64,000 bases of DNA from Septoria linicola (lineage: Eukaryota; Ascomycota; Dothideomycetes; Mycosphaerellales; Mycosphaerellaceae), in contig CP099421.1 of the NCBI GenBank assembly GCA_024114885.1, positions 930,001 through 994,000 on the forward strand, written 5' to 3'. The notes beneath the pieces were generated by a model, which made no database searches, was not told the origin of the DNA, and saw only the letters and a list, made by a program, of their open reading frames with translations. How positions within the stretch are numbered: the stretch's first letter is position 1; every line of letters begins with the position of its first letter. The position numbers and the translations under genes are program-made. This document shows positions 55,650 to 64,000 of this stretch, in pieces.

Positions 55650-56067
55650 TGGTGGCGAAGTAAGCATTACCAGTGGCATCAAATTCGGATCAGAAGTTTT
55701 TGATAATGGGACCTTTTCAGCTGTCTGTAGTGGGTATACCCGGGTTCGCGATACACCTCAAATTTTCTTCAACAAATTTTTAGCCTGCTTTCAGTGGTAC
55801 CATTATAGACTGCAAACAAGCCGCCCATCTCCACCACTCTTTACTATGTTTCGATGACACCTTTCCAAGAGACTGGTCTCAGCTGTCTGGAAGTAGGCAT
55901 ATGTTCGGGCATTATCGACACTGTCTCATGTCTTGATTGTCTCAACCTGAGATGACAGCCTGAGACAGTGTCGATATGCTTCGTAACCACGTAATTGACT
56001 ACTTCATCATCACCGCGAAACAGTTGAGGGTCTGTTTTCCTTCTCAGAAAAAGAGCACTCCCAGCGA
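55650..56067. other. Intergenic with an inverted repeat
   Basis: No gene is visible. The stretch contains the 15-bp inverted repeat at 55914-55975 listed separately. Confidence 0.5.
55914..55975. repeat. 15-bp perfect inverted repeat, 32-nt loop
   Basis: ATCGACACTGTCTCA at 55914-55928 is the exact reverse complement of 55961-55975. It lies between the 3' end of the Cys-rich gene and the next gene. As RNA it would form a stable hairpin and might serve in 3'-end formation; it could also be the relic of a small mobile element. Confidence 0.6.
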
Positions 56068-56919
56068 ATGTCCCCGTTAGAGACCTTCGTCGAAGACGTC
56101 CGCGCTGCATTGCCAGTCTTGGTGCAGGATGCCTGCACCGTGCCAATGACTCCACCAGAAACTCCACCTCGATGCACTGATGTATCGAAGACTGACCTGA
56201 TAGAATCAATAGGCTCGATCAATAATTCACAGAATCAGCCATTTGCATCGGAAGAAGACACGCCTTCTAAGCAAGCCCCAGATGAAGAAGCTACCGCAAG
56301 CATAGCATCTTCCCCATGCTGCTCTACCTCACCATCTCCAACCAATCTTGCCAACTCACAGTTGCTTAAAACGCAACTCCACAGCCTCAAACTCCAGAAC
56401 TCCGCCTTGAAAGAGTCATCCGACTTGACAAACATCTGTTACGACCTTTTGCTATCAGATTATAGTTCCTTGCAGCAGAAACATATCCTCCTCAACAAAT
56501 CTTCGCGTCAAGATCATCTCGACATTCGCCGCTTGTGTAAGCGGAACTTACGACTTCGGCAAGATGCGCAGAGTTTCGAGCTTGCGAACAAAGCACTTCG
56601 TCAGCGAGTTCGCGAGTCGGAAGACCTCGTTGCAAGCCGTGCTCGAGACAGACAGGAGATTGAGCGGTTGAGAAGTGAGCTTTTGAGCGTGAAGGAGAGT
56701 GAGGAGGTGAGGCCCGAAAGAGCGGATCTTGAAGAGGAGAACAGGAAAAGAGGCGAGAAAAAGGAGGGAAGAGAGCAGGGAGGTAGGCTGCAAGGGAGCG
56801 ATAAGGGTCACTCGTTGATCGCTCAGTCGGTTGCTGTGCCGGTGTCAACTTCGATCTTGATCGACCTGCTTGCGATCGGGCTTGTGCAGGGAGCTGTATA
56901 TCTATGGCAGCAGTGCTAA
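56068..56919 (+). CDS. Unknown coiled-coil protein with C-terminal hydrophobic tail
   Basis: A single-exon gene for 283 residues. The first 90 residues are Ser/Pro/Thr-rich. Residues about 95-250 are a long coiled coil (LLKTQLHSLKLQNSALKESS; RARDRQEIERLRSELLSVKE). The last 30 residues form a hydrophobic segment (STSILIDLLAIGLVQGAVYL) right at the end, as in tail-anchored proteins. It could be a membrane tether or organiser. No domain is recognised and the start is the first ATG of the frame. Confidence 0.65.
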   Translation: MSPLETFVEDVRAALPVLVQDACTVPMTPPETPPRCTDVSKTDLIESIGSINNSQNQPFASEEDTPSKQAPDEEATASIASSPCCSTSPSPTNLANSQLLKTQLHSLKLQNSALKESSDLTNICYDLLLSDYSSLQQKHILLNKSSRQDHLDIRRLCKRNLRLRQDAQSFELANKALRQRVRESEDLVASRARDRQEIERLRSELLSVKESEEVRPERADLEEENRKRGEKKEGREQGGRLQGSDKGHSLIAQSVAVPVSTSILIDLLAIGLVQGAVYLWQQC

Positions 56920-57066
56920 AGTCAGTACCGGATTAGAGAAGAGGATTAACGTGTGAAATGAGACATCATTGGCATGGCGGCGGAGCGGCAGAAATTCGTC
57001 CGAATTTGTAGCTTATAAGCCCTGGATGACGGGCCAACAACCTTGATCTCATTCTAATCCTTGATC

Positions 57067-59080
57067 TCATTCCAATCCTTTGCCCTCTTTCAATGCCTGC
57101 GCACCATCTTCTTGCAACTTGAACTTCTGAATCTTTCCGCTTGCAGTCTTGGGGTAGTCGTTGACCCAAAAGACATATTTCGGCACTGTTGAGTAAAGGT
57201 ACAGGTTAGTTCTTGACATGCAAGACATGAAACGGGGGGAACCACTTACCCAAATGACCACTCAAATGCTCCCGCACAAAATCTCTCACTTCTTTCGCCT
57301 CAATCTCCTTTCCTCCTTTGTTCTTGACAACAAATGCCGCCACGACCTCTCCATATTTCTCATCAGGCAGTCCCACCACACTGACCTCACGGACGCCATC
57401 ATGACTCAGCAAGCAGTTTTCGATCTCCAGAGGGTGAATGTTTTCTCCTCCTCGAATAATCAAATCTTTGATTCTTCCTGTGATGCTGACATAGCCTTCC
57501 TCATCCATGCTCGCCTCATCACCAGTCAGCATCCACGTCTTGTCGTTGCCTTCGAGATCTGGCAGTGTGATCATGTTCTCTTTTGTCTTCTTCGAGTCGC
57601 CCCAGTATTCTTTCATCAGAAGGTAGCCAGAGACTGCGAGCTCGCCTCGTTCACCGATGGCCAAGGTTTTGGTCCTGTCGAATGGGTCGACGACTTTGGC
57701 TTCTACGTGTGGTTGCAGTTTTCCGACAGTCTCGATGCGCTTGGTGATGGGGTCGTCGGTCTTGGTCATGCATGATACGGGCGACGTTTCCGTCATGCCG
57801 TAGCAGATCGTCAGTTCATTCAGGTTGAGGATCTTGTGGAGTTTCCTCATCAATTCCTGTGGGACGGAAGACCCGGCTGCGATGCCTGTCCGTAAGTGCT
57901 GGAAGCCTTCGTTCTTGACTGTGCCATTTGCAATGAGCTCAAGCTCTGCCAGGAACATTGTTGCCACGCCATAGAGACCTGTGCCCTTGTAGTCCTGAAT
58001 TGCTTGAAGAGCCGCTAGGGGATCGAATGCTTCGGTTGGAAACACGATCTGAGAACCATGTGTTGCAGTCGCCATGTATCCTAGAATGCATCCGAAGCAA
58101 TGGAAGAGTGGTGGAGGGCATACAATGACATCCTTCGGCGTCAAAAGCATGCGAGCTCCAATCTGAGCTCCATTGTTGAGGATAGATCGGTGGGACAAGC
58201 ATGCAGCTTTGGGGGCTGATGTCGTGCCTGACGTGAACTGAATATTGACAACATCGTCCTTGTGGAGCTTCTGGTCTGAGAGTGCCGACTCAGATGATCC
58301 TTCCTGGACAGCCTGGTATGGAACTGTGGCACCTAGTGTGGCCGTATCTACCCTGCCACGAGAGTTGTCTACCAACACAATTTCCTTGAGTGACGGGCAG
58401 AGTTCAGACTCGAGCTTCTTACCCCCAATTCCGGGAGCAATATGTGTCAAGATCTGTGAGTTATCTCGAGGATCCTTCCTGATCAAGTGTGTTTCAGTCC
58501 CAATGATCAGATGTGATGTCTCTAGGTGATTCAAGGCGCTGACCACCTGCTTCGCGTTGAAGCTCGGGTTTAGAGGATTGAGTATACCTCCAAGCTTGAA
58601 GATGGCATAAGTCGCAATCGCGAACTCGATATTGTTGCCCAAAGACACCGAAACTCTGTCGCCTTTCTTCACGCCAATGCTCTGTAGTCCACGTGCCAGG
58701 GCATTCGACTTTCGATCCAGCTCCTCGTATGTCAACGTCGTCTGCTGATGTCTCGACGAGACTCTGTTCACCGCTCAACACATGCTCTTTCTATCGCCAG
58801 CCAAAGCTGTAGTAAGGTGGGGATGGACGTACGCGGGTCGATCACCATATCGTGACACTATCGAAGCAAAATGCTCCGGAACTGTTTGTTCTAGCAATGG
58901 CGGCTGACACGCACATGTCAGCTCGATCTCGCCAGTACAGTCAAAAGTACATACCTCAGATGGCCCTCTATCGTGTGCAGTGGTTAGCAAGCCTCGCTGC
59001 CAGACACGAGCTATGCTCTGTCGTGGTAGGAGGCATTGTGAGCTCGCAAGCCTCCGGCTAGCCAAAGTCCGGAGGAGCAT
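57067..59080 (-). CDS. Acyl-CoA synthetase, ACSF2-like (AMP-binding), probably mitochondrial
   Basis: A 609-residue ATP-dependent acyl-CoA ligase of the medium-chain ACSF2-like group. Exons 58955-59080, 58833-58903, 57250-58763 and 57067-57185 total 1830 bases, in phase. Exon 1 encodes an Arg/Leu/Ser-rich mitochondrial presequence (MLLRTLASRRLASSQCLLPR). Core motifs are the phosphate loop FTSGTTSAPKAA (canonical TSGTT-G-xPK, here Ser), ICYGMTETSPVS, WMLTGDEASMDEEGYVSITG, RGGENIHPLEIE and, after the last intron, PKTASGKIQKFKL with the catalytic Lys. The exon-3 acceptor at 58764-58765 was chosen because it keeps DRPA-VSSRHQQTTLTYEE in frame. Substrate chain length is inferred from the family. 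Confidence 0.92.
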
Positions 59081-59593
59081 CTCTCAAACACAGCTTCATG
59101 TAGCTCGTCCGAGCTGTGTAAAGGTGTGCTTCCATCTCAAAACACGACGAGCGGATGTCAGAGGTAGTTGAGTTTCCCGGAACTGCTCCGCATTGAGTAC
59201 AGCGGATCCGTCTGAGCGGAGGCGTGGTGTGGGGATGCAAACTTACCGACACGCCATAGGCGTGCCAAGAGGTGATCGTCTGTGGTGCCAGCCACGCGAG
59301 AGCTGTACCGAGAGCCGAAAGTGGTCATGAAAGGGAGAAGGCATGCAGGTCGCGTGTTGAATTGTGCCAGAAGTCATATCTGGTCACTGCGTATGTAACA
59401 GTCCTCCGATTGCATCATCGAAGCTCGTGTCCATAGTATCGTCATCTAATGGTCGTCGTAACAATGATGCCTGTTCATCCCGTACGCCATTTCCCATGCT
59501 TGGCCTGTCTCTTATGCCGATTCGTTCGTAATTACAATGCAGTATCTCTGGTCATCTGTCGCGCGTTGGAAAGTCGTGGAGAGAGCCTGAAGA
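59081..59593. other. Intergenic, nothing recognised
   Basis: Holds the acyl-CoA synthetase promoter (to its right) and the 3' end of the PKA gene. No further gene is supported. Confidence 0.4.
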
Positions 59594-60884
59594 CTAGAAG
59601 TCCGCAAACATCTTGTCGTACTTCTCGTACAGTTCCTAGCATAAGATTAGCATTGATTCTGCATGTGGCTTCGTCCAAACCCACTTTGGTGTAAGGCTCT
59701 TTCTTCTCGGGCTCCGGATCGTACTCGTCAAAGTTGCGAGTGTCGTCCGGTCCTTTCAAATGCGGTATTATAGGGCCTTTAATCCTGCGATGATACAGCT
59801 CATCCCAATTGATGTCCGAGAACCACGGATGTTGCTTCACGAGTGCTGCGCCTCCGGCCATGTTCCCCAGTCTCTTCGTTACGTCTACAGTGCACAAGCC
59901 GCCAATAATGTCTCTGGCATCTGTGCCCATCGCACTGGGATATCGCACCTTGCCTTCCACGATCTGCTCATAAATCTTCATTGGGTTTTGGTCCCAGAAC
60001 GGCGGCTGGCCTACTAAGAATTCGTAAACGAGAATACCAAAGGCCCACCAGTCCACTGCTGTGCCGTGGCCTGTATTCCGGATGACTTCGGGAGCAAGGT
60101 ATTCAGGCGTGCCACATAACGTATAAGTCTCTCCTGTGTGGTTGTCAGCTTCCGATGCATGGCCACTGCTGGAGTCCCTGGGGCGCGTACTGTTCTCTAT
60201 CTTTTTGGCAAATCCAAAGTCCACCAGCTTCAGATGTCCATCGGCGTCGATTAGTATGTTTTCCGGCTTAAGGTCACGGTAAGCAACACCTTCTCGTTCG
60301 TGTAAGAACTCCAGGATTAGTACAATTTCGGCAGCGTAGAACTGCGAGGTAGCCTCGTTGAAACGTCGCGCCCGCCTCAAGTAGGAGAAAACCTCTCCAC
60401 CAGGACAGTAATCCAACACCATGTACAAGGATTCCTGGTCCTGGAAGCTGGCAACCATTGTGGTGATAAAAGGATGCCCAGCTACTGCGGCCAGCACATT
60501 TCGCTCATTGCGAACATGCTCAACCTGTTTCAATCGTATCACATCTGCCTTGCGCAGAATCTTCAGTGCGAAGACTTTGTTCTTTGTGTCCTCTTTTCGA
60601 TTCGCAAGCTTGACCATCCACACTCGTGCGAACGTGCCCGTGCCTAATGTCTTGACGAGGTCGAAGTCGTCTCGTCGTAAGTGCTTGCTCGAGTGACCAA
60701 CGGGTTTATGTTGTGGATCTACCACAATCTCGTCGGGCTCCAATGGCCGTTTCTCAGCCTCCCACTCTGCCAGTTTTCGTTTCTCGTTTTCATGATCGGC
60801 TGCCGTGTCTTTTGGGCCGGCCTGACTGCTCGAACTGTGGCGATGAAATCTCGACGTAATGTTGTGTACCACGGCTGGCGCCAT
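59594..60884 (-). CDS. cAMP-dependent protein kinase catalytic subunit, second-type (PkaC2-like)
   Basis: An AGC-family Ser/Thr kinase of 394 residues controlled by a cAMP-binding regulatory subunit. Exons 60191-60884, 59685-60133 and 59594-59635 total 1185 bases. Kinase motifs: LGTGTFARVWMVKL (Gly loop), VFALKILRKADV (Lys), YRDLKPENIL, DFGFAKKIEN, then RETYTLCGTPEYLAPE with the activation-loop Thr, and WWAFGILVYEFLVG. The last exon gives the hydrophobic C-terminal tail ELYEKYDKMFADF, ending in the FxxF-type motif that docks on the kinase core. The 57-bp intron 60134-60190 is in frame and has no stop. The sequence resembles the divergent second PKA of filamentous fungi more than PkaC1. Start at 60884. 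Confidence 0.92.
60134..60190 (-). other. In-frame 57-bp intron in the PKA activation loop
   Basis: On the minus strand: GTACGC donor, AGCTGACAAC branch region, CACACAG acceptor. Its length is 19 codons with no stop, so retention would give a longer but readable protein. Its removal restores KIEN-RETYTLCGTPE. Confidence 0.85.
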
Positions 60885-62153
60885 ACTGGCAGATTTCAAT
60901 ACTCGTTATGGAGTCTGGTGGAGGTCCTATACCGCAGCAGTCGTCCAGCGATATACCACAAATGGTGGCTGCGGCTCGGCGGGCCTGCAAGATAAGCTGC
61001 AGTGGTGTTTCTCTTCACTATTGCTGCAGAGACCACCACCACCGCATGCTCCTCGGCGAATCTCAGTCGGAACCAGGAAATTGATAGTTATGGCTGCACA
61101 TTCAGCCGCAAGTACCGCCGGGTCACAATCTCGTGGAAGTACCACGCGCCGGGCACAAATATAGACAGCGATTTGGGTTTCGAGGGCGGTAGTGTCTACC
61201 AGCTACACAGCGCCGTGGTAAGACGAAAAGCAGGTGGGAAGTAAGAAAGAAAAGCAGTAGCAATGATCTGGTCGTCACTCGACTCAAGCAAAGCTAGATA
61301 CACAGCTAAGTTAGTCTACATAGCTGGACTTGACAGAGAGCTCTGCTTGCAATTCACGTCATGGGCCCAACGAACATTGACAGGGTCCGGCGGGTCGAGA
61401 AGGCCTTTTTCTTCGCAAGGCTAAGATGCCAATGTCTGATCAAGACTTCTCCCACCGATTGCCTTGCTTGGCTGCATTGGACCATATCGACTCTTGCCAA
61501 GTGGGCGGCAGTTGCAATATCCTGTTCATGTTGTTATGGCTGGCGTGGATTGTGGTCGACTCGTGGAATGTTCGTGTTGAGAGGGAGCTGAGCGGTGTCT
61601 GCACGATGATGCTTTTCGCTTTCCGAGGCTCTCCCCCTTAATTCTAACGATCGGCGGGGCGTCGCCAGAACGCTGCTGACCACGCGCGCAAGCAGGGAAT
61701 ATGGCGAGCGACAATGTCGCTTCATCTTCGGCTTCTCTTCACTTGTGCAGTCGGGTCCCACACTTGACGTCTCACGCTCTCCAGAGCCTCCACCAGATGA
61801 CCTCGATCCTGTCGCAGATTGATGTCAGCGCGGTACAACATGTTTCTCACGTCGACGGATTCATGTCTCGCAGCAATGTGTCCTTCCAACAGCCGATCTT
61901 GCAACAAAAAATGAGCTGCGGTCGGGAAGATGCAGAATGCTCTGCAAGCTGCACAATTTGAAGCATGTCTTGCTGCATACTACCACAATCCTCTGTGAGA
62001 CATGTCGAGATACGGCAAACCTTCCAAGACCGACAGCAACATACATACGAGGTGAGTGATGCTGTCGCCAGGCATATAGTGACTATGCTACGACCGAGTG
62101 GCCATGTACAGCATCGTGTTTTCAAAAGACCATCGCACGAACGACGCTGCACC
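60885..62153. other. Intergenic, nothing recognised
   Basis: About 1.27 kb with PKA promoter on the left and the leader of the coiled-coil gene on the right. The plus frame at 61701-61961 and the non-ATG extension of the next gene back to 61965 are open but have no domain. One could be an unrecognised 5' exon. Confidence 0.4.
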
Positions 62154-63404
62154 ATGTCGAACACATACATTTTCCTCCACTACTTGCATGAGTGGATGGT
62201 AGCATTGATCGAGGGCAACCAGAACGACATCGTGTCCCGCCGCTACTTAATGTACAATGTTCCCTTAGACGACCACACGCCAATGCAGATATACGATATT
62301 TCCGGTATTCGAAGTCTTCTCATGGAGCATGAGCGCTCATTCTTCCTCAATCAAGCTCAAGCAGACCAAGATGAAGATTTGACGAGGCAATTGCGCTCTG
62401 CACAGACTGCTCAATGCACGCTGGCCGGAGAGCTTGAGCACGAGCGACGGATGCACAACCAGACGAACATAAGATTGAACTCGCTAACATCCGAACAACA
62501 AACTGCGACTGACCAAGCTGTCAGCAACGCTACGAAGGACTTACACGCACGACTCACTGAGCTCACAGCACAAATACATAACCTCAACGAGCAGGAGCGG
62601 GAGACTAAGGCTTCGCAAAACGAGCTCCACGTCCGACACGAGACTCTCCTCAAGAAGTGCCGCGACATCGAAGCCGAAAGAGACGAGGCTGATGCAACGA
62701 CCAAAGAACTTCTGCGAGCTTATCAAGCACTGATGCAGAGCTGCGAGCAGAGCGAACATATTGTGCGAGACGCCATCGAGTGTGAAAAGGAGAGGTTTGT
62801 CCTGGCAAGAATTGATGGCATCGTCTTATCTCGTTCAACTGTTGAAGCAATACACAATCGTCTTCGGCACTTCATCTCCACCTTGTTACAGCAACGCGAC
62901 GATCTGCAACATAACATCCGTCTTTCGATGATGCACAACACGCAACTGACACATCAACTCGCAGCATCGAGACAGTGGAACGACGGTCTCCGAAAGCAGA
63001 TTCATATGCTGGAATGCGATCAAGCTACACGGCGCAACATCGAACAGGAGCTCCGACGCGATCTTCAGCTCAGCCAAACTAATGGAGTCGAGGCACGGAA
63101 CGCGGCAGCAGCGAGCACCATAGCTTCGATTGATATGCTGTCGGCTTCACAGCCCACTCGCGGGCAGCTGAAGAGGAAAGTCAGATTGCTTGAACACGAG
63201 AACGATGTCATATGGGAGCACTTGCTCGAGCAGGGCGAGCAGGAGAGTGCAGGCATGGAGAGGACTATCAGACACTCGACAGTATCCAGCAAATTGAGGG
63301 GCGTTAATGCGCAACTTCCGAGTGCTGAGGAAATGCTGCGAGAAGTGGGAAAGGTGTTCAACGCGCTCAATGAAGCACACAGACATTACTATGTGCTGCA
63401 CTAA
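62154..63404 (+). CDS. Unknown long coiled-coil protein
   Basis: A single-exon gene for 416 residues from ATG 62154. The first 60 residues are a globular-looking start (MSNTYIFLHYLHEWMVALIE). The rest is an almost continuous coiled coil with heptad spacing (LTELTAQIHNLNEQERETKA; LLKKCRDIEAERDEADATTK) broken near the middle, and a short C-terminal helix (LREVGKVFNALNEAHRHYY). No motor, zinc finger or membrane segment is visible. The open frame extends upstream without ATG to 61965. Function unknown. Confidence 0.7.
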   Translation: MSNTYIFLHYLHEWMVALIEGNQNDIVSRRYLMYNVPLDDHTPMQIYDISGIRSLLMEHERSFFLNQAQADQDEDLTRQLRSAQTAQCTLAGELEHERRMHNQTNIRLNSLTSEQQTATDQAVSNATKDLHARLTELTAQIHNLNEQERETKASQNELHVRHETLLKKCRDIEAERDEADATTKELLRAYQALMQSCEQSEHIVRDAIECEKERFVLARIDGIVLSRSTVEAIHNRLRHFISTLLQQRDDLQHNIRLSMMHNTQLTHQLAASRQWNDGLRKQIHMLECDQATRRNIEQELRRDLQLSQTNGVEARNAAAASTIASIDMLSASQPTRGQLKRKVRLLEHENDVIWEHLLEQGEQESAGMERTIRHSTVSSKLRGVNAQLPSAEEMLREVGKVFNALNEAHRHYYVLH

Positions 63405-63485
63405 AGCTCGGCCCAGAACTGCTTTCTAGCTTTTGATGATGACACATCTGTAGCTCCGGCTGTATTTTCCCCTCTCTTACGTTCT

Positions 63486-64000
63486 CTACCTTTGCACATC
63501 CTCCTTTATCTCAGGCAGAACAACAAACCCCATCTGTGCCTCTTTGATATTTGCCACCACAACCCTCAACTCTTCCAGCTGCTTCTCCGCGCCCTCGAGT
63601 ACACACGATTTCTTGTAATGGTAGCTCGTGTACGGCTGATAATGCTCCTCTTTCTGTTCCATTTCTTCGATATCTGCTTCGAGTCTCTGTATCGCAGCGA
63701 AGATTGCGGGTGTGTCGTTGAGATTGAGTGTGCAGGGGTGATACCTAATTTCGACGAGTCAGATCATGATGAGACAGAAAGTAGTGAAGAGTGGGCAGGA
63801 GAAGGGCCGTGGACGTACTTGTGCCATCGATTGAGTGGTGTCGGCTTAGGTGTTTTCTTCGTTGGTGTGTCGATGGACGGGTCGTGGCTGGGTAGTCGGA
63901 TGCCGTCTTTGACTTCTGTTATTCTATTAGTTGTGCTTAATTGGTCGAGTTCAGTCGTACTCAGGCGAAGACGGTGATAGATCATCTTCCGCGTTCTGCG
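63486..64000 (-). CDS. Unknown protein, partial at the right edge
   Basis: The last two exons of a minus-strand gene: 63819-64000 (open to the window edge) and 63486-63744, joined by a 74-bp intron (GTACGT...GAAATTAG) that makes RWHK-YHPCTLNLNDTP continuous. The visible product has a Thr/Pro-rich stretch (IDTPTKKTPKPTPLNRW), then a helical, coiled-coil-like tail (IFAAIQRLEADIEEMEQKEE; GAEKQLEELRVVVANIKEA). An ATG at 63985 could be the start, but the frame is open beyond it to 64000, so the true start may be outside. No family recognised. Confidence 0.65.

Noticed and set aside
60134..60190. Novel insertion in the PKA activation loop
   Set aside because: Good donor, branch and acceptor sites show it is an intron; kept only as a possible retained intron.
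1..64000. CRISPR arrays, bacterial operons, tRNA genes
   Set aside because: No regularly spaced short repeats, no ribosome-binding-site operons and no cloverleaf with a clear TTCGANTC arm were recognised by eye; a tRNA scan was not possible.

Overview
This window looks like nuclear DNA of a filamentous ascomycete (Pezizomycotina, most likely Dothideomycetes). The evidence is densely packed genes on both strands, spliceosomal introns of about 48-66 bp with GT/AG ends and CTGAC/CTAAC-like branch sites, fungal-specific families (DUF3176, fungal rhodopsin-like membrane protein, Zn2Cys6 regulator, Drs2 flippase, PMP47-type carrier), and two transposon copies degraded by C-to-T / G-to-A changes that leave TpA excess and TAG/TAA stops, the mark of repeat-induced point mutation (RIP). 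The genus is not identified.

Layout. 0-3.3 kb: 3' part of a Ubp12-type deubiquitinase. 3.7-6.3 kb: a small SUMO-like gene cut in two by a 2136-bp Fot/pogo-type DNA transposon. 7.2-12.1 kb: a GFA-fold enzyme and the flippase Drs2. 13.1-19.4 kb: a tandem family of coiled-coil, F-box-like paralogues (one intact, three broken) with a DUF3176 membrane protein among them. 19.5-26.7 kb: an unknown acidic protein, a coiled-coil protein, a dynactin p24-like subunit, a vacuolar amino-acid transporter and a peroxisomal-type carrier. 27-32.2 kb: a Zn2Cys6 regulator, a class II aldolase-like protein and a damaged gamma-butyrobetaine/trimethyllysine dioxygenase-like gene. 32.5-37.9 kb: a rhodopsin-like membrane protein, the mitochondrial phosphate carrier and the pyruvate dehydrogenase E1 alpha subunit. 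38.07-40.2 kb: a second, inverted 2136-bp copy of the same transposon, only about 140 bp upstream of the E1 alpha start codon. 41-51.9 kb: an unknown PPSY-motif protein, an NRAMP metal transporter, a methyltransferase remnant, an alpha/beta hydrolase, a secreted Gly-rich Cys protein and a nucleoside transporter. 53.2-64 kb: a secreted Cys-rich modular protein built from repeated 138-bp exons, coiled-coil proteins, an acyl-CoA synthetase, a PKA catalytic subunit and one gene running off the right edge.

Most genes are ordinary housekeeping or transport functions and do not form one pathway. The accessory features are the tandem paralogue array, the transposon pair with its gene disruption, the secreted Cys-rich proteins, and the aldolase/dioxygenase/regulator group. 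Exon models were made by eye from reading frame, splice sites and family conservation. Where total coding length is a multiple of three across all introns I treat the model as solid; where it is not, the entry says so.
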